Assembly (NCBI GenBank): GCA_021234155.1
Contig: JAJEKV010000096.1
Span: forward strand, 2,603,678-2,667,677
Origin: Isoetes taiwanensis
Taxonomy: Eukaryota; Streptophyta; Lycopodiopsida; Isoetales; Isoetaceae
Direction of reading: 5' to 3'
Length of the DNA: 64,000 nt
The position numbers and the translations under genes were made by a program. Shown piece after piece: positions 9,523 through 22,047 of this stretch. The notes under the pieces were generated by a model. The model searched no databases, was not told the origin of the DNA, and worked only from the letters and a program-made list of their open reading frames with translations. Positions within the stretch are counted from its first letter, which is position 1. Each line of letters starts with the position of its first letter.

Positions 9523-12500
9523 TCAGCCTGGGGTGTCATAGTTTTTGGACTTAGCTAAATTCTTAGTCCGAGAAGAGATAGATTTGGAGATAACCTGAGG
9601 AGGAGGGCACTCAACAAGAAACTTATCTCCCTCCCAATTCTCTTTATCTATATCAGCATCCAAATCAACATCACTATCCTCAAAAGCTCCCCCAGGGATA
9701 AATTCAAACATTTTATTTATTGGAGGAGAATGGTCCAAATTATTGACAGGTTTAACCAAAAAACAGTCATGAGGTGAAGAAATCTGACCTGATAAAGTGG
9801 TGACCATTTCTTGAGATTCCTGTAAATTGCCAGTATCTCTAAGCTTGGAAGTCTCTTCATAAATGTCTTGGCCTTTGTCTTGAGAAATCATGTCTCTATC
9901 CGAGTATCTTGTACAATTTCTTCATCCATTAAATTCCAAAGGCAAGTCCGGCCGAGATTGAGAGTTGAGACCTTCTTGCAAGGAAGCTAATTGCTCAAAG
10001 AATGTCATCAAAGAATAGTGGAGTGTGGGGGAAGAAAAGGATCAGAGACAGGAGAAATATCAATAATGGGAGAAAGACAATTTTTGTTTGAGAGGTCATG
10101 GGAATTGCTCAAAATTACATCCATATCTAACTCAGAGTTAAGGTTAGCTAATACCTGAAATTGGTTGGTATTACCATTTGCTTGATTGGAGCAGTCAATT
10201 GAGTTGACATGAGGAGGACCGGCCCACCTTATCAGCTACCTTGAAGTTATTACAAACAGAGGTTGGGGCTGGAGCAGTACAATCTCCACCAAAGTGTCTC
10301 TAGGATCAATTTCATCACCGAGCAATTGGCTCTTGTTTGAACTTTTGGCCGGAAGACCTTGCCATGTTTGCTTTTTCTTGTTTAATGAACCACTCTTACC
10401 CCTTTTTGAGTTAAATGAGAGAGAGATCTCATTTTTTTCCGCCGAGAGGTTTTGGCTTCCAAAATAATCTTATTTAAGGTCTCATGAAGATCGGCCGACC
10501 TTATTTTTTTTTTGTCCATCAAGGTGCCTTTATGCAACACCTTAATTTGTTGTGAAGAACCCTTTTCAAGAAGGGAGAAGACTTGATCATGTTTCTTAGC
10601 AAAGAGTTGTAGAGGTTGCAATGTTATCTTGAGAATCCCTCACCTTCTTCTTTCTTTGGATTCTTTTATAGTCGCCATTGACTTTAGTCCACTTTGGAAT
10701 CTATTATCTTTCGAGATAATATCCGGAAATCCAATATCACCGATTTTGTTTGAGGCATCATGATGAGAAGCATGCTTCCTAGAATTTTGATCCATCGGTT
10801 GTAGCAATCGACTCCCATGCCGCTTTTTGACTAGCGAAGTTGACTTTTTGATTGACTATATTATTATCATTGACTTCTCGATTTGCTGTCGGCTTGGACA
10901 TAGATCCGTCATTCATATCAAGAGAAGGTGATAATTCTTTTGCAAGATTCATACCAAAAGTGCCTTACCCGCAATTTTGATGTTGTGAGGGGCGCACTGC
11001 ACCACCTTAAGGGAAGGGAGGTTTTTTTGGCCAAAGACATCAAGGAAGGGGATTTGACCGAACTTCCTTGGATATATCAATTTGAACAATAGATCTTGGG
11101 GTTTGTAAGGAGAATATTGATTGCATATGTATGCGAGCCAATTGATCCAAACAAGAATTTAAGGCGCTTCTTCATTCCAAAGAAATAGGATTAAGGCCGT
11201 GAAGAGTTGTCGGCCACACACGGTTTATCCAAATTAGTGACTTCAAATTTAGGATCCCATTTGAGGAAAGTAATTTGAAGGATTCAAGAGCCGGGGACCA
11301 TGGTTGAGTAGAAGATTTGCGGGGTTGTCTATTACCACACTCAATCATGATAAAAGGAGAATGAAGCCAATAGACAAAGATTAATGAGGATTCCTTTATG
11401 CGATTCAAACAGAAAAGCCCATAATTTATCAAGTTTGATGCCATGTTTATTGACTTTAACAACAACAGTGACTCATGAAAAGAACTCAATTTAGCATGAA
11501 CAGAGGGGAGATCCAGGAAATACCCTTTAAAAGTTTCAAATTTTCCTTGTGAAAGGAGGATTGAAAGACCGAATTGTTCCAAGAGCATTCTTGAGAGAAA
11601 CATCCGAAGCATTTTCGGCTGTTCCGCCTCTTTTCTCCATAGGGAACGGGAATTTGAATATTCTCGTCCATGCATGGTAGTTGGCCTCTCAAGTCCGGTC
11701 CTTAGACAAATTATCCCAAAGATGGAACCTTGAAAGAGAGGGGATCCATTGAATTGTCCGACCGCCCGGAGAAAGAGTTAGCAAAGTCACAAAAAAAATA
11801 AATGTTTTTGGATTTTTCTTGAAAGGACCTTAGTCGTTTAAGGAGACTTGCAGAGGGCTCAAGATCAGCAAAGGCGTGAAGAATTGAAAGAAATTTAGGG
11901 TAATTTTTGCTTTTATAAGCTCCATCCGTAAAGAATCAGGTGGAAACTACAAAAAGCAAATTGAAAACGCATGGAAGAGCGGAGAGGGGAAAACAAGGGC
12001 CGAAAAAGAAACAGAGGATGAGAAAATTCGTAAAAAGGAAGTCGGAGAGCCAAGTTCAAGGCCAAAACGACAGGGAAACGGCACAAGAGGATGAATCATT
12101 GCTCGAGAAAAATACCTTTACCACAATTTTAGAGTCGCCCAATCACAATGCACATGAAAATACCGGGCCGACACTTCTTTTCTACCAATGAATTCTTGTA
12201 ACTGTGAATCAACAATTTCGACTTCGAATTCTACCGAACTCGGAACAAAGGAGTATTCGTGGGTGAAGAGCTCTTGGGGGAAGTACTGATTTGTAATCGA
12301 GAGTTCCAAAGATCCATGGGGTGTTCCCTTTAAAACCACATGTGTTAATCTGCCATTGTGCTTGATAATTGTGAAGATATTAATGTCCATCGATAGGAAA
12401 AAGGTGAGGGGAAACATGTGGGATTGCTAGCCCCTACAAGGTCGGGTAACATCAATCTTCCAATTTCTTCACGAGTAGTAGAAATTAGCACGTAAAGATC

Positions 12501-12600
12501 AAGAAAATAGTTTGAATCGAATAGGACAAACAAATCAAGAAAAATGGCGCTGATTGCTGACGTCATCACCGCTCCCGTCTTCTTACCTCTCAGATGGGTG
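9523..12600 (-). pseudogene. LINE ORF1 region, broken
   Basis: Upstream of the endonuclease, a series of minus-strand frames (9523-9891, 10382-10621, 11172-11692, 12118-12600) reads as a long ORF1-type protein. There is an acidic linker (DSDVDLDADIDKENWEGD) at 9650-9700, a Lys-rich stretch at 10430-10530 and a hydrophobic DUF4283-like portion at 11200-11600. No zinc knuckle was found. ORF1 proteins bind LINE RNA. The assignment rests on position and composition more than on clear motifs. Plus-strand frames here (such as 11940-12191) are antisense shadows. Confidence 0.5.
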
Positions 12601-12605
12601 CATAT

Positions 12606-12780
12606 TGACACGAGGTGTGTAAAGCTATACGAATAGTTATATTACATAATTTAATTAACTTTTCTGCCATGCTTCAAGTCAAGTGAACCACTCCCTCGAG
12701 CTTGCCATGTTCGTTCTTTATTACTTTGTCTGGATACCAAAGCATAGCAAAGATCAAGATCCTCAGTAGACAACTCATCG
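12606..12780 (+). repeat. Tandem unit copy 2, right part
   Basis: Continues the 4715-4797 unit after the LINE: GACACGAGGTGTGTAAAGC, TCAAGTCAAGTGAACCACTC and CTCGAGCTTGCCATGTTCG. It matches 4532-4700 of copy 1 closely, with a short deletion near 12672. Confidence 0.75.
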
Positions 12781-14340
12781 TGATGCAATATGTGTCACAA
12801 CCAAGCCGGGCTAGGAAGAGTGGAAAGCAAGCAATGCCATGTGATCTAATGACCTAATCGGTTATGTAGATTGGGCGGGAGTGGTAAAAGATCTCTGCTT
12901 CCCAATTTGGATGTTGGATAATACACATTTCTTAGTGCAAATACCTATATCAACCTTTGGAATTAAATGGATTAAAAAATTCTAAGACTGTATATGGACA
13001 ATTAAATTACACAACTTATGTAACTTTCATGCCATACTTGCTTAGTGTTCATCCATCAAGTCTCCTGAACCATTCCCCCAAGCATGTGCTATATCAAATC
13101 CTTCCCTTCTCAAGACTGGTAGATATCGGTCGTTTGCCTTGCGGGAATAAATCTTTGAAGACTGATCAAACTCGATCATCTGTCTTAAAGATATCCATCT
13201 CCTCTCAAAACTGACCTAACTCGATCGTCTGTTTTGGAGGCTAAAAGACTTCTCCTAAAGTTGATCACCTGATCATCGGCTTTGAAAGACCTGCTACCTC
13301 TTATCTAAGGCTGATAATATTACCATCGACCTTAAGGGAACTTCTACATTTCTCTTATCTAAGGCTGATAACTTACCATCTACAAGAGACATCTCCAAAA
13401 ATATACTTAGGATCTGGCTATTGCGTTGCAGTCACAATAACCTCCTAGTATCTTTCCTTAAAGGAAACCATTTGAAAACACCTTCAATCAAACACCTAGA
13501 GTCCTATTTATGTTATAAATCGCAAAACACCTAAAACCCTAGGTTGCGCCAGGCATCTATAAAAATAAGGTGGTTTCTCCAAACTAAATTCGCAAACTTC
13601 AATGAACAACGTTAGACTAGCAAACTCATGCAGTATTATGGCTCCTCTTGTCTACTAATGCCATTATCTGCATAAAAATTGTTGAGTTAAATCATCACCT
13701 AGCATAAGTTCATCACAAAGACCAATTAAATGTCCACCTCTAGCATAGTTTCAAAGCGTTACAATTTTACTGTCAATAATTCAGGGTAGCCTTGTGGCGT
13801 GACGTTAAAATCTAAACCTAAGAATATTCAAGCAACAACCAAACCAAAGGTCATAATTTCAAGACACTTGGCTAAACACGTCTTTAGATTGATTTTCTTT
13901 CAATGAGGTCTTGAGCAATGGAACCATTGCAATTAAATGATGGCTTTTCTGCAACTACAAATTTAGGGCATCGAATAGCAAGCTAGGGTTTCGGCTGGAC
14001 TGTATGGCTAGGTTTTAGGCGGATTCCACAGCTCTGTGGCATCGAAGGTTCAACCGCTTCTGATTGACAGATAGCTTCAGGGCGAAATCCAAAGTATAAT
14101 TGAGAATGGCGACTAGATTCATTTGGCAGCTTGCTTTTGCATTTCCAGAAGTTTCAGTTCTGGCTCTTCTTGGTCGAACATGGTATTCAAGCTCCACTTT
14201 TTATAACAGAAGGTAGGAGTTCAGAGTATACACTAATTCTTCTGTAATCTTCTAGATTTAATCTTAAACGTATGTTATCTAACAGATTTATCACCAGGCC
14301 TTGTTAACAGATTCCCATAGGTTCGATCTGGACTCTTGAT
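12781..14340. other. Intergenic
   Basis: No gene is recognised. Near 12985-13095 there is a diverged third copy of the tandem unit (GTGTTCATCCATCAAGTC). At 13300-13395 a motif, CTTATCTAAGGCTGATAA, appears twice. Open frames at 12957-13214 and 14015-14197 show no domain. Confidence 0.4.
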
Positions 14341-14349
14341 ACCTATTCT

Positions 14350-14464
14350 TCCTTTAAATATAGTCATTATGAGCATAAGGCCATAGACCAAAACTGGCGA
14401 ACCTGATTCCTTTTAAATATAGTCATTATGAGCATAAGGCCATAGACCAAAACTGGCGAACCTG
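14350..14464 (+). repeat. Tandem duplication, 2 x ~58 bp
   Basis: Two almost identical adjacent units, each containing TTTAAATATAGTCATTATG, AGCATAAGGCCATAGACC and AAAACTGGCGAACCTG. The near identity suggests a recent duplication. Confidence 0.85.
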
Positions 14465-14620
14465 TTGTATGAGACATCATGTGTAAGAGTAGCCAACGAT
14501 ACAGAATTTGGGAATTTGGTACAGTTTATGTGCTTTGATATCTAAGGTATAAGTCATCTACAATAAACTTCATGTTAGTTTTACCATTAATACAATATCA
14601 TAATCGGTGGTGTATTCCTC

Positions 14621-14800
14621 TGATGCCACATGGCATCAACCAATATCATGGAATAAGAAATTGGATTCAAGAATTCTGGATTCCACATGGCATCAACTAA
14701 TATCACAGAATAACAATTGGGTTCAAGTATTCGTTTCCTGCCACATGGCATCAGCCAATATCACGGAATAACAATTGAATTCAAGGACTTTGGATTACTG
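14621..14800 (+). repeat. Palindrome-bearing tandem repeat, 3 x ~60 bp
   Basis: Three units, each starting CCACATGGCATCA and continuing AATATCACGGAATAACAATT. The first begins with TGATGCCACATGGCATCA (14621-14638), a palindrome with perfect 8-bp arms around CA. Later copies have lost part of the left arm. Confidence 0.75.
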
Positions 14801-14935
14801 GTCCAACCGGTGGACACGATTAAGATATTGCATTCAAGAAACCGGTGGTCACGATCAAGAAGCTTGCTTGAGCTTAAACTCCGGCAATGAAAACTACAGG
14901 ATTAAGGTTCTAAGGTGCGTGCTTCAATAATTGAG

Positions 14936-15010
14936 AGACCCAGATATCAAAAGTTTATATCTATATTAGCAGGTGCTTTGTTCTCTATATTCTCCGTGGA
15001 CTTTAAAAGC
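14936..15010 (+). repeat. ~70 bp direct repeat, copy 1 (LINE 3' end)
   Basis: Nearly identical to 15349-15430: ATATCAAAAGTTTATATC, AGCAGGTGCTTTGTTCTC and TATTCTCCGTGGACTTTAAA. This copy lacks the tandem tail and runs into unique sequence. The 340 bp between the copies hold no gene. Confidence 0.7.
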
Positions 15011-15348
15011 TCCTTAATAATTGAGAGATTCAAGCTCCTTAAGCTCTCCCTGATTGAAGAAAATGTCTCCCCAATTATGATACTGTTAGGATAACAGTTT
15101 TTGGTCTGTGATTCCCTGTCTCCAGCCACAAGATTAAATGGGAATCACATCCCAAAAATGTTATTCTAGTACAAGATAATGCCCTCGAACAACACAAGAT
15201 ATGCATGCCCTCTCTTCTTTTCTTAGTGGAGGGTTAAATAGTATTTATCTTTTCATCTATCTATTTAATTGAGCATTTCATTTACATCGTTGCAAACACA
15301 ATGGTCCTAATGGAGATGCAAAGAAAAGGATCTCATTCCCCTTGTAAG

Positions 15349-15519
15349 AGACCCAGTTATTAAATATCAAAAGTTTATATCTATATTAGCAGGTGCTTTG
15401 TTCTCTATATTCTCCGTGGACTTTAAAAGCCCTTCTATTCTATTCTATTCTATTCTATTCTATTCTATTCTATTCTATTCTATTCTATTCTATTCTATTC
15501 TATTCTATTCTATTCTATC
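15349..15519 (+). mobile_element. LINE 3' end with (TTCTA)n tail
   Basis: The second copy of the 70 bp repeat ends in TCTCCGTGGACTTTAAAAGC and is followed by about 17 TTCTA units (15433-15518). This is the GTGGAC-TTAAAA box plus pentanucleotide tail seen at several LINE ends here. The open frame across the tract is a repeat artefact. Confidence 0.6.
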
Positions 15520-16430
15520 CTGTATTCACCAATAGATACCATAACGAAGTCACAATATGTCTATCAAAAGATAACAACTTGTCTTGTTAAAAGAAATAAT
15601 AAAGGAAGAGAAATAACACTTAATCAAGATAGATATATAATGTGTCAGGAAGATACAAGTATCGAAGGAATGACAACTAGAGGAAAATTCCAACAATCTA
15701 TGCGAGAATAGCTACATCCACTTAAAGACCAGTTGAACAAAGACCTGAAATAAGCACTCTTAAATTGTTTGGAGAAAGCCAAGAAAGAAGGAGGCAACTT
15801 GATGCGAAGACGCAACTTGATGCGAAGATGCGGGAAGCGAAATACCAACTTACTAGAAGATGTCTTATGCCCTCTGATCTTAAGCACTTCCCTTCTTTTA
15901 GAGCCATTAATCCGATGGTATCTAAAAGCCCCCTCATGTTGATTCCTTTTGATTTTGAGCCCCTATTTATTTAGGTTGCTAGCCCCATTGGTTTGTCCAA
16001 ATATGCCCCATTTTCCTTATGGGACAATAATAATTCAATAGTCATAGTTACCTTTTTGTTGTCTTCTTATCTCCCACAGAATTCTCTCCAGTTTATCTTG
16101 TCCTTGACCACATATACATTATTACCTCGTGCCTCTTCCTAGGGTTCTTATTTTTGTAATTTTTTTTATTATTTGTCAATATTTGAATTGTTGATTTATC
16201 TTCTACTTTATATAAACCTAATGCACGTCTTTACCAATTGTACAAAACTTTGGAGGCAATAAGAATGAAAGGATATCATAATGTGGCTAGAATACATTTG
16301 TATATTTCATATCAACCATGTGGCACAAACAAATACAACTTTACCATGCAATTATAAGTATCATGAAATTGGTTTCGTGATTTAGGAATTAATTTAATTT
16401 GTTTTTTATCATCTCTGCATGCTAAGAGGT
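15520..16430. other. Intergenic
   Basis: AT-rich with no recognised gene. Open frames at 15645-15974 on both strands overlap a short internal repeat (AACTTGATGCGAAGA twice at 15797-15830) and show no domain. Confidence 0.4.
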
Positions 16431-16470
16431 CTATGGGGACTCAATACAAAAAGAACACAATAGTCTTATC

Positions 16471-16665
16471 ATTATGCTGGATTTAAAATACCCACTTGCG
16501 AAGGGTTTGTAAGCAGAAATTTTTTAGAATTGAATTGAATTGAATGGCTTTTATTATCCACATAGGCCTATGTGATCCAATAAATGAATGCAGCAGACTT
16601 ATTACTATCCAGGTTAGAAAACCCACTGCCCGAAGGGTTTTCGAGGGAAAAACTATGGCAGTAAT
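16471..16665 (-). repeat. Dispersed LINE 3' repeat, two copies, with (TTCAA) tail
   Basis: On the minus strand, a segment reading CCCTCGAAAACCCTTCGGGC then GTGGGTTTTCTAACCTGG (16600-16665) is followed by GGATCACATAGGCCTATG, GGATAATAAAAGCC and (ATTCA)n at 16527-16550. A more decayed copy lies at 16471-16520. Related copies occur at 48263-48325 and 56491-56555. The palindrome CATAGGCCTATG sits next to the tail. Confidence 0.55.
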
Positions 16666-16720
16666 AAGAATGCTGACAAACTATACAAATATACATCATG
16701 AAATACACATGTCAGGTGAA

Positions 16721-18120
16721 TGTTTCAGGACCATTCCTCTCACGATGTTGCTAATGGTACCCTTGATGCTGATGTTGCTGATGTTGTCGCATCGCCGCCC
16801 GCCGCTTCTATTGCTCCGGCCTCCTTAGTTCGTGACCGCTCATACCTCAAATGTATCTTCCTAGGAAACGTGCCTTCTGGGTTGGTGTCTTGAATTGTCG
16901 AGGTTTTCCTCGGCGTAAAGGTGATGGCTTGAATCCCATTGCAAAAGATATGGATATCCTTCGCTCATGGAAACGTGGAGCATTCAACCAAACGGCTACC
17001 TCATTTTACAAAGCTATCAATTGTTTTCATTATTTAATGAATGTCATGGGCAATGAGGTTGATTGGAGTTGCTTGCTATTTCAAGGATGCCCTTGCTCCA
17101 TATATCACGCTCATAAAGCCGATAGATATAATCGCTACATGTGGATCAAACTTCATTGCCACAATAGTAGTACCATTTTGTTGTCGCCTGATTACTTTCC
17201 ACCTACATCATCACCTTTTATGATGAATATGATGTCGCCGCAAGGATTCCTATGGTGATCTTTATGATGACATTGCTCAATTCAAACAGCTTGGGGCATG
17301 TTATTCTTTTTGGTGATTTCAATGCTCGCGACGGCTGAAATGCAAGCCGCTCAACTCATATTTGAGGATGTTCGTGGACCCTTTATAGATGTCCGCTAAT
17401 GATACGCTTCTTTCCATGTTCATCGTTCGATGCTAACAAACCCGCCTCAACATTTGGAAGGGAGCTCATCCAGCCAGGTGAAGTCTTTGAGATGGTACTT
17501 TGTAATGGCTTAGAGCAATGGCCACACTCTAAAGGTATTACATGCACAGGATAGGTGGTGGTGGTACTAGTATTGTTGATTATGTCATTTCCCAAGTGCA
17601 AGCCTTGGATCTCATTTCGATTTCGAATTGGCACAAGGCATAGAGATGAGGAGATAAAATCTGATCACTATCCACTTTTGTCATTAAAGTGGCGCCTTTC
17701 CACCTCTTCAACCCATTGCTATCCCGGCTCCCTCTTTCGTGATTCGCTTTGACTTATTCTAGATCTTTTGAATATGAACAGACATTAGCTCCTCTGGCAG
17801 GTGTATTTTGGATTACCCAACCTTCAAGAGCGTAATGCAAAGATTTGTCGATGCTTTGCTTACTGCCTCTCTTGCGTTGGCACACGCACTTCTGGTGTTG
17901 CTCATGCTTGTAAGAAATCCTTTCCTAGAAATGCCTGGTTTGATGAAGACTGCAAGTAGCTCAAAAAACAATTGCGAACGATAGTTGAGCCAGATACGCG
18001 ACATAATGCCATTCAGAATTATAAGTCTATTTTGAAACGCAAGAAGGCACGCTTTGTTGCTGAGCATCAGAAGCACATGTTTGAATTACTGCTTAATAGA
18101 AACAAACGTTGCTCAAGTTG
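16721..18120 (+). pseudogene. LINE endonuclease region, broken
   Basis: The plus-strand EEP endonuclease of a second LINE lineage is read across several frames. VLNCRGF near 16885 is the domain start and IAKDMDIL follows. LFGDFNAR near 17310-17330 holds the catalytic Asp/Asn box, and KSDHYPLLSL near 17660-17690 the terminal His box. Then comes WFDEDCK near 17935-17960 and a Lys/Arg-rich linker toward the RT. The upstream frame (16740-16850) gives VADVVASPPAASIAPASLVR, possibly the end of ORF1. No RT follows, so the copy is truncated at about 18.1 kb. The small frames 16851-17258 and 17555-17752 are fragments of it. Confidence 0.8.
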
Positions 18121-19820
18121 AAATGATTTTGCACATCAGGTTTAAATAGTAGTGTATAAATCATCAGAGACATTCCACGAAGCAGTCATGAACCTAAGAG
18201 CCAAATCCACATTGTAGAAAAGAAAGGCAAAACATACCAGCCCAGCAGCAAGCTTCAACAACCTGCTGCACTCCAAAAGAAACATTTTGAGTTTGTCACC
18301 TTTATGTAGCAAAGCTTAAGGTGGAAATTTCGTTAAGCAGGAAGCCCTCGACCCTAACCTCATATATGAGTGCTTGTTCATTGACCTTGGTGCTTCTTCA
18401 AAAAAGCTTATCACAACCTCAAACCCCCCCAGAACTTTTACCCTGAAACAAACCGGGATGGAAATGCTATATCGTAGAGCATCTCAACCTTGAGACAAAC
18501 TAAAATGAAAATGCAGGGTTGCATGTGATGTCTGAATATGTTTACTTCTAGAAAGGAGCATTCAAGAATGAGCACAAGTCACTCATTAGCACAGCCCCAG
18601 ACAGTGGCAATGCAATGCGTCGTCATGCTTTGGAAATCGCCGGAGGTTGCAAATGCGGCAGACTTTGATCAGTAGATAATTCGTTAAAAGCGACTATGAT
18701 GGGCATCCCCGACTCTGGAGTGCTCACGCTTTTCACAAAGGTTCTTTTTCTCAATTTTTTTCCTCTTATTTAGCTTTAGTCATTTTTGAGGTTCATGCGG
18801 TACGTCAGTGTTCTGGAGGATATTCTTCATAGATAGCACAAATGCAGAATCTGGATAAAGTTTCAGGCCGCTTATTTGGATTGTGTATAACCAAAGAAAA
18901 TGACGATAGCGTTTGTGCACCAAGCTTCCTTGGATGATCATGAAAACATCTGCATTTCTTTCTACAATTGGTGGTCTCTTTCCTGTGTCTAGTTCGTGTT
19001 TGTCAAAATGACACATATGCGTCTCTTGTGGCAGTTCTCTCCAAGGAGGAGTGTATCATACATCCAATGTACAAATTATATTAGTTCAGGAAGTGCTTCT
19101 GGTATTAGCATCTAGGTTTTTGAGATTAGAGATGCTATATTTGGTTAGCCCTCGATAAAATCAAGAAAGAAAACTTTGTTTTTTGTCACCCATTTGTCAA
19201 AATATCCTTAAAAAATGGCAAAATGTTAATATCGAGCAAAGAATAGGTGTCTTTATCCAAGAGTGACTTGGTCCTAGTCATGGGGTAAGCTGACCCTATG
19301 TTTGACCATATTTGGCTAGCTCATAATGTGCAAAAGCCCCATTATTATTTACACTTGGAATTTAATAACTACATTGGTAGAATCTGTTAGAACTCCAATT
19401 GCTACAATATAATATAAAAACTCTATATACAAATTGTGATAAAAGAAAACCAAAGAACTTTTGTACCATACTTAATGCGAACAATGATCGGTGCATTTGA
19501 TCACAATAGTCGACAAATATAGTTATGGTAGTTCTAGAAGTAAAAGTTAAATCGATCCTGTGCAGGTGAAAATACTTGAAAGCCCGATTCAAGAGCGCCG
19601 CTTGAAATGCTCTACATCCTCCCATGTGGCAATGATATCACACAACCACGTACTTCTATACTATATAGGAGAATCTGCTCAAGCAACACCCGAAACAAAT
19701 GTGCCAGTGGGAGCAGTCAAAGCTACGAATTACGGCAATTATTTTGCATAACATGTAGCCATAGAATCTACACCAAGTGCTTCACTATTTGACAATGATA
19801 TTTGAAGAAGATCTATGGTA
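18121..19820. other. Intergenic, unassigned
   Basis: No convincing gene is seen. A plus-strand stretch near 18340-18480 stays open for about 45 codons without a known motif. Frames at 18780-19016 and 19362-19792 have no recognisable domain. Confidence 0.35.
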
Positions 19821-19827
19821 CCATGAA

Positions 19828-19886
19828 TGAAGGAAGGAAGGAAGGAGGGAGGGAGGGAGGGAGGGAGGGAGGGAGGAGGGAGGATG
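19828..19886. repeat. (GGAAG/GGGA)n microsatellite
   Basis: A purine-rich tract of GGAA, then GGGA units. It lies directly beyond the 3' end of the minus-strand LINE at 19887-21420, so it reads as (TCCC)n there and may be that element's tail. Confidence 0.75.
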
Positions 19887-21420
19887 GATATTTTATCCGC
19901 CCACCTGAGGCCAACCGGCCTCCAGACAAGCTGATACAATATAGCGAAAAGTTTGCAAACACAAAAGAAAACCACGTAAACCCCAGCACAATGTGTCTAC
20001 CACTGGGATGAAAAAACCCCCCATGTAGGAGGAAAAAACCCTTGTAGTAGGCGTTGAGAGGCCCTATCTGGGCGCTCAAATTCCCTGTGCTGTGAGGGAC
20101 TCCCTAACGATGGAGACTTGCAGAATGTAGGATGCAAACGAAAAAAACCATTGGCGGCCGCCAGAGTTGATGAATTGCTATCACGTAGAGCATCCGGGAG
20201 ACGGCATGAGTCGCCGGATGTGTGCATATATGTCGGGCATTCCCGTAGAGCATGGTGTTCATCTTCTACTATCCGCATGTGACAAAGACGGCATAATCTC
20301 TCATCTTGGGGATTCCCCGCCTCCCTCGCCTCAATTCTAAGATGGTGGGACCCTGTCCTTATTGCAGCTATGGCTCTTCATTTCTTGGTAGAGATGTGTG
20401 CCTTCAAATACTGGTGGGGGCCATGTTCAAGCGACGGATTAACCTGCATGTGGTAGTGCTCTGTTTTGGGCTTTGCAAGAGTGGACGATCCCACAGAGAG
20501 GCAAAGAAAGCGCCATTCAAATGCAGCTCCTCGCCCAATGATATCCGACATATCCATATGTGTTGATAGTCTACGGAGCATCTTGCGAACCATCCCCTAC
20601 AATGCTCCTGCCACACTCTCTTCAGACGTTGTGGCCCTTGTGCCAATAACAGAGCCGAGGGAGGAAGACGTTGTGCATCCATTCTGTCAACCTTATGGAA
20701 ATACGCAAGGTGCCTCGACATAGCGTAATCGCCGCAGGCCAAAAGCCGCCTCATACAAAGCAAAATTCCGGGATATGGCACCATGTCCTTGACGCCTAGG
20801 GTCGTATGTCGTGAAAGCCTTCGCACCCTCTCTAGCTTATCCCAAGTACCCTTTGCTAACCGGCCGCCCCCATACCTCTACCCCATATAGCAATACTAGT
20901 TCCACGAAAGTTTCTGGATGTGTGTGCTTTGCATGCCCAATCGCAGAGATCTATTCTATAACAGCCTATTATGCATTGCATACAAGGCTTTCCATCCCAA
21001 ATGACCCTTCTTTCTACACGCGGTCATCCCATAGCATGTTAGCAGAGAAATCCCATTCCCGTGATACTTAAAGGTCCTTACAACTTCCATCCTTTGTCCC
21101 TCGTAATAGAAGTCCGGGGATATCATGATGTGAGACAAGATTGGCAAAATTTTGTTTTTTTCGCCTTTTGATCGTCATTCCCGCTATGTCACGTAATTGA
21201 TCGAGAGCATTCAAATGTTCCCGCATACTCCTAGTCAGATGGGACAATAAGCCCGTGATCGCCTCGCGATAGAGCAACCGTTGTAACAGATATGCCTCTC
21301 GCAGAATCAAGGGCCACCACCTCCATGTTCTTGCATAAAAGAATACAGTCATCTGGTAGGGACATAAGCTAAAAGGTTAACATCGTCTGCATATAACAAC
21401 ATCAAGGCATGGAATAAGAT
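19887..21420 (-). pseudogene. LINE RT and 3' region, broken
   Basis: A minus-strand LINE remnant. LLYADDVNLLAYVPTR at about 21350-21400 is the catalytic YADD box of the RT. DFYYEGQRMEVVRTFKYHG at about 21065-21115 is the segment after the RT palm, usually ending YLG; here it has YHG. A Trp/Arg-rich stretch follows, and EDEHHALRECPTY at about 20220-20270 carries the His-Cys motif of the C-terminal zinc region. The 3' end reads GGCGGATAAAATATCC into the TCCC tract. Stops and frameshifts interrupt it throughout. Confidence 0.8.
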
Positions 21421-22047
21421 AAGGGTGAAACTTGCAATTTTTAAGCACATTTTTAAAATTTTTTGGCTAAAGTAAATTGTGCTGATTTATTTAAGGTCAT
21501 CACATTTGTTTCATTGATACAACATATGCAGGCTCAGTGAAGATGTGCAGAAACATATGGGATAAATAATGTGTGCTTGATCTCCACTTGAATTTGGTAG
21601 ATTTAAGCCTAAAGGGATAATCTAATTCATGAATACTTTAATGGTTTAGCAGTGTGACCTTTTATTTCTTGAAGGATACAATTTATTAAATTTAAATAAG
21701 GTAGTCATCTAAGTTTTGCAGCGAAAAAACTATTGAAAGAAACTTTAAATGAAGTTAGTCCAACAACATTGCTACACTAACTGCTAAATCATCGAAGACC
21801 TGTAAATAAAGACTTACACACTCTTTAAACACAAGTTTGAATAGATTGATTTTGAGATCAATCCAGATGATTAGGTTTGAATATTTTTGTCTTCTATACT
21901 CAGTCAATGCTACAGTATTTCAGTTAATGACTTTAGCTACAGTGTTTTCCAACGGTTCGAGTTGAAATTGTCTAAATATAAGCTAGCTAATATAGAAGTT
22001 GAATTTGAAAATTGAATGTGTGGAATTAAGTTGCTACTAATATTTCA
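21421..22047 (+). mobile_element. Probable copia LTR ending at a primer site
   Basis: No gene is seen. The stretch ends in ATATTTCACA, immediately followed by TTTGGTATCAGAGCAGG. That position is where a 5' LTR would end before the primer-binding site. The LTR start was not located. Confidence 0.4.

Larger units (their letters stand above)
4798..12595 (-). mobile_element. Nearly full-length L1-type LINE
   Basis: A minus-strand non-LTR retrotransposon of about 7.8 kb. In order from its 5' end at 12595 it has an ORF1 region, an apurinic-like endonuclease, a reverse transcriptase and a C-terminal zinc-binding region. It ends in a poly(A) tail (T run 4797-4812). The 10-11 bp target GGGTGCATAT(T) is present on both sides (4788-4797 and 12596-12606), and the empty site survives in the neighbouring tandem copy at 4522-4531. 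Every coding part is broken by frameshifts and stops, so the copy is dead. Its full length, with an intact 5' end, is unusual among the LINE pieces in this window. Confidence 0.9.

Noticed and set aside
11940-12191. Lys/Arg-rich plus-strand frame
   Set aside because: It is antisense to the ORF1 region of the full-length LINE.
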